Positions 8,633 through 14,001 of a stretch of DNA of 46,662 bases are shown here, piece by piece. Each line of letters begins with the position of its first letter. Position 1 is the first letter of the stretch. The notes under the pieces are model-generated. The model was not told where the DNA came from. It did not search any database and saw only the letters and a list, made by a program, of their open reading frames with translations. The stretch is from JBHIFB01 sp046760905 (lineage in GTDB: Bacteria; Gemmatimonadota; CAZMKB01), in NCBI GenBank assembly GCA_046760905.1, contig JBHIFB010000004.1:1-46662 (forward strand). Direction: 5' to 3'. A program made the position numbers and the translations under genes.

Positions 8633-9215
8633 TTATTGAGCCACGATTGAGACTACCGATAACTTGCCTTATTCTCTCTCTTACCTTTCTATAATCAATT
8701 CTTGCCCAGGCTTCCAGGAGAGGAATATACTTTTGGTCACCCGTTTCCTCTACTTTATCTAGTAACAACAGGATCATATCTCTCGCTCTATCCTTCAGGA
8801 AATTCATGTGATAAGGGCCGCTGCTTGTTGCAAGCATCTTGTCAAATTCTTGAAGTAACTCTTTAGCATACGTTTCTCTCTCTATCTCCCATCCTCGTTC
8901 GGAGTAGCACAGCAAAGGCAACCGATAATCATACTCGATTCTAAGATACCCATTGACTATAACCCAATCGATCCTGGCGAGGATCTCTTTGATGGTAAGT
9001 TGGGCGTAATATCCATAAGCTGGATTTGTATTTAAACCAAGCTCCAGCACCTTCCTCGCTCGCGACCCCTTCAAGACTTTCGCCAGCAGTGACCTACCGC
9101 CGCTCATAATCAAGTCATCAGCAGCTCGAAGAATGGCGGCTATTTCTTGGTGGGTCAGGCTTTCTATCCCACCTGTGTTCAGGGAATATCTTACACGGCT
9201 TGCCTTTCTACTCAT
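8628..9215 (-). CDS. RQC-type winged-helix DNA-binding protein (RQC-minor-1-like)
   Basis: 195 residues, soluble. The segment from about residue 45 (KVLKGSRARKVLELGL) through TIKEILARIDWVIVNGYL and IEYDYRLPLLCYSERGWEIE has the layout of the RQC winged-helix domain that RecQ helicases use to bind DNA. The helicase ATPase core is absent, so this is a stand-alone RQC protein, a known small family of unknown role. The C-terminal 70 residues are helical (DRARDMILLLLDKVEETGDQKYIPLLEAW). Start at ATG 9215 is preceded by GGGAG five bases upstream. It lies in the accessory stretch, same strand as its neighbours but with its own spacing, so not an evident operon. Confidence 0.7.
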   Translation of the reverse strand: MSRKASRVRYSLNTGGIESLTHQEIAAILRAADDLIMSGGRSLLAKVLKGSRARKVLELGLNTNPAYGYYAQLTIKEILARIDWVIVNGYLRIEYDYRLPLLCYSERGWEIERETYAKELLQEFDKMLATSSGPYHMNFLKDRARDMILLLLDKVEETGDQKYIPLLEAWARIDYRKVRERIRQVIGSLNRGSIK

Positions 9216-9422
9216 TTGACTCCCTATTTATCACTGTTGTTGCTTCACCTACGATTGGTCCGCATGACGCTCGAGCTAACAGTTGGCACAGCCTTTTGCG
9301 CCATCCGTTTTGAGTGACTTTTTATGTGTTTTCAATATATAATGTAATTAATATATAACAGGGCGAATGGACATATGTGAACGTTAGTAGTATTGTAATA
9401 AGACCCTGAACTTTTTCAATTG

Positions 9423-9786
9423 TTAGATGTCAATTGATTCTCTATTTTGCAAAATAACGCATTTCGCCCCTGTTTTTTCCACTTCCTCTTTGAACATCTC
9501 CACATCAGCAGGATTGTATTTCCTCGTGAAAAATGCCGGACAATCGATATTTCTCACCATTGTTCTATTGCAAAATAAAGGAGCATTGGATGTATCTGCT
9601 ATCCTGTCGGTATGCCAATAATGATCAGGATCGCCGTGAGTCACAAAGATGTGCGTGATATCGTGCCATTCAGATTTTGGGATCAGAGTCTTAAATCTAA
9701 AAAAATAACGCTCCCGGATCGATCGCGATTTTTTTACCGCCTGATTCAATGATGAAAGCATTATAGAGGTAGTGTGTGATTTTCAT
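9423..9786 (-). pseudogene. metallo-beta-lactamase-fold hydrolase, frameshifted and internally deleted
   Basis: From ATG 9786, behind GGAGAG, the frame reads MKITHYLYNAFIIESGGKKI then AIDPGALFF and hits TAG just after a run of seven T. One frame over, the protein continues FKTLIPKSEWHDITHIFVTHGDPDHYWHTD, with the MBL metal motif THGDPDHxxH. After the following NRTMVRNID the sequence jumps to CPAFFTRKYNPADVEMF and ends ILQNRESIDI. In full-length relatives as I remember them that tail follows the final metal-binding loops, so about 100 residues including the later His and Asp ligands are missing. Two independent lesions make this a dead gene. The homopolymer frameshift alone could be a sequencing error; the deletion could not. 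Confidence 0.75.
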
Positions 9787-10140
9787 TTAAAGATTCTCTC
9801 CATATATATAATATAAAAGCTTCCGTCTCCGCCAAATGCAAGTATTCCAAAAACACATAACGGACTGGCGCTAAACTGCACTCAGGGTGGCGCGGGGGTT
9901 GCTTCTCGCAGGCCCTGCGACACCCGAATGTGTCAGCTTCTGATAATCACCGTTTAATTTGACTGATCTTCTGAGTTAGCTCTCTGTGCTATGAAACAGC
10001 TTGTCTTAGCTTAACAAAGGCGTGAACTATAATATTGTTCACGATAACTACTTGGGTGACTATCGTTTCGTGGCCAGGGAAGAGAAGACTCGCAAGCCTA
10101 AATGCTAGATAGCCAAAAGATCAAATTGTCAAAAAGACGC
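9787..10140. other. intergenic region with repeat copy 1 and hairpins
   Basis: 354 bases without a gene. It holds the first copy of the 81-nt repeat (9858-9938) and a small hairpin with GTGAAC and GTTCAC arms at about 10032-10052. GTTAGCT at about 9977 and CATAAC at 9856-9861 resemble the ends of integron attC sites, but the spacing and internal pairing are not decisive. Confidence 0.4.
9858..9938. repeat. 81-nt imperfect repeat, copy 1
   Basis: Starts TAACG and ends GTGTCAGCT. It aligns without gaps to 12750-12830, 61 of 81 positions identical. The most conserved block is GTGGCGCGGG followed by GTTGCT. A GACAC/GTGTC hairpin (9919-9923 with 9930-9934) closes the right end. The core 9888-9903 also fits the sigma54 promoter pattern TGGCxCG-N4-TTGCT, which may be chance. 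Confidence 0.7.
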
Positions 10141-10584
10141 CTAGAATTTTATGAAAGTAGCCCTATCTATGGTGTGGTTTCCACTCTTTTCCTGTTTAGG
10201 CCACTTCCATGCATACCAGACAACCAGAGAAGTGAACACGAGGTATACAATTGACCAAAATGTCTCATAAGCGGAAAATGACCATAGAAAAAGAGTCAAG
10301 CCCAAAAAAAACAGATCAAACGCAACAAAGAATATGCCTGTGGTGAGGTTTGCCCAGCGAATCGCGGGGTACTTCAACGTCAGAGTCAGGAAACTCATAA
10401 GAATCGGAACCGCAAATATTATGGACATTAACAGCAATAATTCATTGGTTACTTGTACAGCTGTGGTTCCGGCTACGATGTTCTTTAGCGCCACCGGATC
10501 ATGTAAGCGCGTCGAATCCCCCTGTAAACCACTTAACATTCGAGCTGCCCATAACGCTGAAAGCTTTATCTTCACATCTTTCAT
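10141..10584 (-). CDS. small integral membrane protein, DUF6326-like
   Basis: 147 residues. The sequence has the DUF6326 signatures as I recall them: an N-terminal KIKLSALW, a central PILMSFLTLTLKYPAIRWAN, and the C-terminal VYLVFTSLVVWYAWKWPKQE. Three clear membrane segments lie at about residues 48-68, 77-101 and 107-126. The region that forms the first membrane helix in relatives is here polar (MLSGLQGDSTRLHDPVALK), so the N-terminus may have been altered. Start at ATG 10584 is supported by AAGGAGA. Function is unknown. It is one of the free-standing minus-strand genes in the accessory stretch. Confidence 0.65.
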   Translation of the reverse strand: MKDVKIKLSALWAARMLSGLQGDSTRLHDPVALKNIVAGTTAVQVTNELLLLMSIIFAVPILMSFLTLTLKYPAIRWANLTTGIFFVAFDLFFLGLTLFLWSFSAYETFWSIVYLVFTSLVVWYAWKWPKQEKSGNHTIDRATFIKF

Positions 10585-10658
10585 AATTAAATCTCCTTTG
10601 CTTCAACCACAAAAGCTGTAACAGGTGGATCGTCAGCTTGAACGGCGTTTAGGCGAGA

Positions 10659-11174
10659 TTACTCCTTGTCATCTCCCAAAACCCGGATTGCTCCGGACTC
10701 AAGGAGCGGGGCGAAGAGATTTGCTGCTCCTCCATGTTCCACGATACGGCCATCGATAACCTTATCTATGTTCACGCCGGTGAACTCAAGGGGCTTGCCA
10801 GTGGGTGCTGTTCCAAGCCATTCGTCTATGTGGGTCCCTCGCGTCGTAATACGGGTGACCACCCAATCTCCTTCCCCGATCTGTTGCTCCACAGTCACGT
10901 GAAGATCGGGAAATGCCCGACGCACTCCAAGGACATGTTCCTTCGCACCTTCCAATCCGATGGGATGGACGGTGTTCCGGTACACCTCGACGTAATCCGG
11001 AGAGATGAAGGCGGGTAATTTATCCACGTCTCCTGTATTGACTACTTCCTCGATGAAGCGGCGAACGATCCTTTTGTTGCTTTCTACAACATCATTTGAA
11101 TCACCCGGACAGCCGGCGAAGAGAGACGACGCCGTGAAGATCGCTAGAAACCTGAGCCAAGATGTCCTATTCAT
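10659..11174 (-). CDS. SnoaL-like (NTF2-fold) ester-cyclase family lipoprotein
   Basis: 171 residues. A lipoprotein signal ends SLFAGC with Cys22 as the lipid site. The mature part is an NTF2-like domain of the SnoaL/ester cyclase type: NKRIVRRFIEEVVNTGD at the first helix, then FPDLHVTVEQQIGEGDWVV, TRGTHIDEWLGTAPTGKPLEF and the closing FTGVNIDKVIDGRIVEHGG. Such proteins can catalyse small-molecule cyclisation or hydrolysis or simply bind ligands; the substrate is not evident. A lipid-anchored version is less common than the soluble form. AAAGGAG lies just upstream of ATG 11174. Confidence 0.8.
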   Translation of the reverse strand: MNRTSWLRFLAIFTASSLFAGCPGDSNDVVESNKRIVRRFIEEVVNTGDVDKLPAFISPDYVEVYRNTVHPIGLEGAKEHVLGVRRAFPDLHVTVEQQIGEGDWVVTRITTRGTHIDEWLGTAPTGKPLEFTGVNIDKVIDGRIVEHGGAANLFAPLLESGAIRVLGDDKE

Positions 11175-11277
11175 CGCTCCTTTGCTCGTCTGGAAGTACT
11201 CGCACCTAACAGGCCGGTGATGAGCGACAGGCGGGTGCGCAAACGTGCTCGTTCGTCCGCCTCATCGGATCAGCAGT

Positions 11278-11445
11278 TCAGCGGTGCTGCCAGCCGCACA
11301 AGCACCATGCCATTTCCTCGTTGGACTCATCGCAAAAGTCTTCATCCTTAACCGTGAGTTCCATGACGCTTTTGCGCGCCATCGGCTTGAGACTTTGCGG
11401 CAGAACGCCAGCTAGCTCCGTACGCTTGGAGTCGGCAAGGGCCAT
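11278..11445 (-). CDS. possible 55-residue protein, unrecognised
   Basis: A minus-strand frame from ATG 11445 encodes 55 residues with a Cys/Trp-rich end (MAWCLCGWQHR) and an acidic patch (KDEDFCDESNEE). No good ribosome binding site is seen. The frame is open upstream to a CTG, so it might instead be the remaining end of a larger lost gene. I recognise no family. Its GC content is higher than that of the genes on either side. Confidence 0.25.
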   Translation of the reverse strand: MALADSKRTELAGVLPQSLKPMARKSVMELTVKDEDFCDESNEEMAWCLCGWQHR

Positions 11446-11484
11446 ACAGTCAAAGTAGATGATCTTATGCAGTTATAAATAGCA

Positions 11485-11516
11485 TAACGCCATGAATGTC
11501 ATGTTAAGCGGCGTTA
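11485..11516. repeat. attC-like short hairpin
   Basis: TAACGCC at 11485-11491 and GGCGTTA at 11510-11516 form a perfect 7-bp inverted repeat around an 18-nt interior that includes ATGAATGTCAT. The ends resemble the outer boxes of integron attC sites (YAAC ... GTTR), and it lies 62 bases past the stop of the minus-strand gene at 11579-12217, where an attC of a cassette would be. At 32 nt it is shorter than known attC sites. Confidence 0.35.
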
Positions 11517-11578
11517 GAATAGATTAATATGTATATGAAATTATAACAAATAAAGAACGTCGCACACAAGTAAAAATA

Positions 11579-12217
11579 CTAGAAACGAATTCCTGCAATA
11601 ATTGGCAAATAGGAAACTTCTAATTCCGATCTATCGAAGACGATTCTCCCCTCGAGGAAAGGAATAAAATTCTTTGAAAAAGAAAGATCAGTTCCGATTG
11701 TGTAGCTTAAAAATAATCCATCAGAAAGTTCGCCAAGACTATCGACGGTTCTAGTAAAGATTTCACTACTATCCACTCTGCCGACTGTAATTTTCATAGT
11801 GCTAGCACTCTCAAAATAAAATCCTATTCCCGATTTGATGTAAGGATGTAGAAGACCATTAGATTGATTGGGGGTATATTTAAACTCGAAAATAGAACAT
11901 ATAGATCTTTTGGTTTCATCAACTTCCAAGACACTAGAGAACTCATCAACTGTTAAATTTAATCCTCCGATATATCGAAACTGGGTATAAGAAGTAGATC
12001 CGATAAGAGCTATTCTGTCATTCAATTGAAAACCAATACCAGCACCAAATGAGGGACCAGGAGTCCAATCGTGCCCAAGCCTCCCATCGAGAGGTAACCA
12101 ATAACCAGAGTATGCAATGAAGAAAGTATTAGAAAAGGGATTACTGATAAGCTGGCACGGCAATAGCAGGGAGAGAAGGGCTCCGGTAAGAAACGAGATT
12201 GAAGGAGAGGCTTTCAT
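11579..12217 (-). CDS. predicted outer-membrane beta-barrel protein
   Basis: 212 residues, from an AT-rich gene. Residues 1-25 are a signal peptide (MKASPSISFLTGALLSLLLP). The rest alternates hydrophobic and polar residues in strand-like blocks (FGAGIGFQLNDRIALIGSTS, LHPYIKSGIGFYFE, FLSYTIGTDLSFSKNFIPFL) and ends in phenylalanine (AGIRF), the usual C-terminal signal of outer-membrane barrels. It looks like an eight-stranded OmpW/OmpA-barrel-sized protein. No closer family is recognised. GGTGG upstream of ATG 12217 can serve as the ribosome site. It is free-standing in the accessory stretch. Confidence 0.6.
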   Translation of the reverse strand: MKASPSISFLTGALLSLLLPCQLISNPFSNTFFIAYSGYWLPLDGRLGHDWTPGPSFGAGIGFQLNDRIALIGSTSYTQFRYIGGLNLTVDEFSSVLEVDETKRSICSIFEFKYTPNQSNGLLHPYIKSGIGFYFESASTMKITVGRVDSSEIFTRTVDSLGELSDGLFLSYTIGTDLSFSKNFIPFLEGRIVFDRSELEVSYLPIIAGIRF

Positions 12218-12286
12218 GATTCCACCGGGTAACTAGAATAATGGTAAGCGTCAGCATGTTTCAATTCTAAAAGATTATACCATTCA

Positions 12287-12410
12287 TTAAATTAAGATGT
12301 TGCAAGGTGAAGCAGCAAGGGTGATCTTTCCATCACGCCAGGATTTGAAAAGGAGGACCAGAAAAGAATATACCAGAAATGAAGACATTGGTAGCCAGGA
12401 TAACTCTCAC
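12287..12410 (-). pseudogene. wrecked PIN-domain toxin gene
   Basis: A GTG at 12410-12408 overlaps the antitoxin stop codon by four bases, as in intact toxin-antitoxin pairs. It reads VRVILATNVFISGIFF then SGPPFQILA and stops at 12335-12333. Intact PIN toxins of this type begin (M)RVVLDTNVF; here the catalytic Asp is Ala. In another frame the next codons give SWRDGKITLAASPCNILI, which is the expected continuation, ending at 12289-12287. So there is an active-site change, a frameshift, and loss of about two thirds of the gene. Confidence 0.8.
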
Positions 12411-12670
12411 TTGGTTTTTCTCGCTTCCGTCCTTGCCTTACTAATATCTGATCGCTTCAACCCAACTTTCCGAGCCTGCCTCCGAGCTTTGGTAATGAGA
12501 TCATCGAAATCTTTCGTTGAGGGGGGAGCTAGTAACTTGAGAATCACAACATCCCGATCCCCAATTACAACAAATTGAGAACCTGTTTTCAGACCGAGAC
12601 GTTTCCTGATTTCTTCAGGAATTACAACTTGTCCCTTTGAAGACATTTTCGTGGTTGAGAGATGAGTCAT
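12407..12670 (-). CDS. AbrB/MazE/SpoVT-type antitoxin, now an orphan
   Basis: 87 residues. Residues 6-50 are a swapped-hairpin AbrB domain: KMSSKGQVVIPEEIRKRLGL followed by KTGSQFVVIGDRDVVILK. The basic C-terminal tail (about 50-87) would neutralise the partner toxin. The reading frame is intact and has a strong ribosome site (AGGAGG at 12680-12675). The partner directly downstream is a broken PIN toxin, so the antitoxin survives without it. A perfect palindrome at 12687-12698 just upstream is a likely self-regulation site. It could still protect against a related toxin elsewhere. Confidence 0.85.
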   Translation of the reverse strand: MTHLSTTKMSSKGQVVIPEEIRKRLGLKTGSQFVVIGDRDVVILKLLAPPSTKDFDDLITKARRQARKVGLKRSDISKARTEARKTK

Positions 12671-12686
12671 GCTTCCTCCTTATAAT

Positions 12687-12698
12687 CTTACTAGTAAG
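12687..12698. promoter_or_regulatory. palindromic operator candidate for the antitoxin gene
   Basis: CTTACTAGTAAG is a perfect 12-bp palindrome 17 bases before the antitoxin start codon, inside an AT-rich promoter region (TATAAT-like elements lie on both sides). Antitoxins of this family usually repress their own operon by binding such sites. Binding itself is inferred. Confidence 0.5.
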
Positions 12699-12749
12699 AG
12701 TATTATATTTATATGATAATATCAAGTATTGTTTAACCGAAGGTCAGTC

Positions 12750-12830
12750 TAACGCCATGGCGATAAGCTGCAGCGAGTGTGGCGCGGGTGTTGCTCATCG
12801 CAAGGCTCGTGACACCCTAAGGTGTCAGCA
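12750..12830. repeat. 81-nt imperfect repeat, copy 2
   Basis: Ungapped match to 9858-9938, same orientation. Its right end is a perfect stem TGACACC-CTAA-GGTGTCA (12810-12827), a stronger hairpin than in copy 1. The core 12780-12795 keeps the TGGCGCG-N4-TTGCT block. It starts TCTAACG, similar to the CATAACG of copy 1. Confidence 0.7.
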
Positions 12831-13025
12831 AGAAGTCCTAACTTTCAAGATTCCCAATAACCCCGAGCAAGACAATACCTTACAAGGAAGGGTAGTATTA
12901 ATTCTTATTTTGTATAATATCATTTCAATTGATATCTGTCAAGCTCCTGCTTCCTGAGACTTTTCTTGCAATTAAAGAGTTTTAATAATAATCTTAGTTA
13001 AAATAGATCATTACAATCATGGATA

Positions 13026-13043
13026 CTTGATGAAGATCAACGG
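13026..13043. repeat. exact 18-mer, copy 1
   Basis: CTTGATGAAGATCAACGG occurs here and at 31144-31161, both intergenic and both on the plus strand. The flanking bases do not match. It may be part of a short dispersed motif. Confidence 0.4.
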
Positions 13044-13195
13044 TTATCTTGTTATGAGATTATGGATCTTGTTTAGCCGTTTTAGTGACGCTACTGCGAT
13101 TTTAATTGAGGATGTCCTTCTAAAAACGGTATGTGATACGCCTGAATCACAGAAGGAATGTGCCTTTAATAATCATGTGTAAAGGAGGGAGAACT

Positions 13196-13771
13196 GTGAC
13201 CGAACTTCCTACAGACAGTGAGGGGGCGATGGCGCTACTCATGCAGCACGTCAATCAGCCAAACCTCATCAAACATTGTATCGCCACTGAGGCGATAATG
13301 AGAAGGCTCGCCGAGAAGCTGGGGGCGGATGAGGAGCTCTGGGCAATGATCGGCCTCCTCCACGACCTCGATTTCGAAAAGACGAAAGAGACCCCTTCTC
13401 TACATACGAAAATCGCCACACAGATTCTCGAGGAGGAGGGCTTTTCTCCTGAGTTCACGAGGGCAATCCGGTCTCATAACGAGCAGGTCGATGGCTGGGA
13501 AAGGAGCGAGCCGGTCGATTATGCTCTGACGGCGGCCGAGAGCGTAACAGGCCTGATCGTGGCTGCCGCGCTTGTGCGGCCGGAGAAGGAGGATAGACTT
13601 GTGCATGTCAAAGTTTCATCTCTCAAGAAGAGGATGCGTGAGAAAGCCTTCGCTCGAAACGTGAACAGGGATTCGGTGAGGGAATGTGAGAAACTTGGCC
13701 TGAGCCTGGATGAGTTTCTCGAGCTGGCCCTCGATGCGATGCGGGCAATAGGCGGAGAACTTGGCCTTTAA
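13196..13771 (+). CDS. HD-domain protein (HDIG-like metal-dependent phosphohydrolase)
   Basis: 191 residues from GTG 13196. The HD fold is marked by His27 (LIKHCIATEAIMRRLAEKLG), His56-Asp57 in GLLHDLDFEK, a later His in IRSHNEQVDG, and Asp in the VDYALTAAESVTGL helix. HD proteins hydrolyse phosphoesters such as nucleotides or cyclic nucleotides; short ones like this are often unassigned. The frame is open upstream to 13133, but AAAGGAGGG at 13181-13189 lies seven bases before the GTG and inside that longer frame, so the GTG is the better start. A terminator is not obvious; the next gene has its own promoter. Confidence 0.8.
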   Translation: MTELPTDSEGAMALLMQHVNQPNLIKHCIATEAIMRRLAEKLGADEELWAMIGLLHDLDFEKTKETPSLHTKIATQILEEEGFSPEFTRAIRSHNEQVDGWERSEPVDYALTAAESVTGLIVAAALVRPEKEDRLVHVKVSSLKKRMREKAFARNVNRDSVRECEKLGLSLDEFLELALDAMRAIGGELGL

Positions 13772-13950
13772 GGGCCAAGTAATAATGGGTGAAAGAGGAC
13801 ACCTGATGTCCTCGCTTGTGGACAATATCGGCGAAAATTCAAGGCATCGCTGTGACAAAGACTGTTGCAGCGATTTGGAGGAAAGACGTATCTCATTGTA
13901 ATTCCCCTGGTTATAGATTTGTAAAACTAATCATCAAAAACTCCCTCCTG

Positions 13951-13966
13951 TGGCACGTTCTATGCT
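13951..13966 (+). promoter_or_regulatory. sigma54-type promoter
   Basis: TGGCACG-TTCT-ATGCT has the -24 GG and -12 GC at exactly the sigma54 spacing and differs from the consensus TGGCACG-N4-TTGCW at one base. It lies 36 bases before the start of the DUF4384 gene. Such promoters need an NtrC-type activator; one is encoded at 45723 onward in this window, but a link is only inferred. Confidence 0.6.
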
Positions 13967-14001
13967 TAGGTCGAGAAGTGGTTGAAAGGTGGGAGATCAC
14001 G

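Larger units (their letters stand above)
11175..11578. other. intergenic region with inverted repeats and a possible small ORF
   Basis: 404 bases between two minus-strand genes. It contains a GC-rich imperfect inverted repeat at about 11217-11268 (GATGAG plus GGCGG against CCGCC plus TCATC), a 55-codon open frame at 11278-11445, and an attC-like hairpin at 11485-11516. GC content changes sharply across it, from GC-rich on the left to AT-rich on the right, suggesting junctions between segments of different origin. Confidence 0.4.
12671..13195. other. intergenic region at the right edge of the accessory stretch
   Basis: 525 bases holding the antitoxin promoter, repeat copy 2 (12750-12830), an AT-rich segment at about 12900-13020, and an 18-mer at 13026-13043 that recurs exactly at 31144-31161. 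I see no gene. The next gene, on the plus strand, restores the base composition of the rest of the window. Confidence 0.4.

Noticed and set aside
12637..12957. 106-codon plus-strand frame
   Set aside because: It runs antisense through the antitoxin start and through repeat copy 2, with no ribosome site or family features.
8453..13100. Classic mobile integron or prophage
   Set aside because: No integrase, transposase or phage structural gene is visible, and most hairpins fail strict attC rules. Kept only as a cassette-like hypothesis.
13816..14001. N-terminal extension of the DUF4384 protein
   Set aside because: The extension would bury the signal peptide and span the sigma54-type promoter; ATG 14002 has its own ribosome site.
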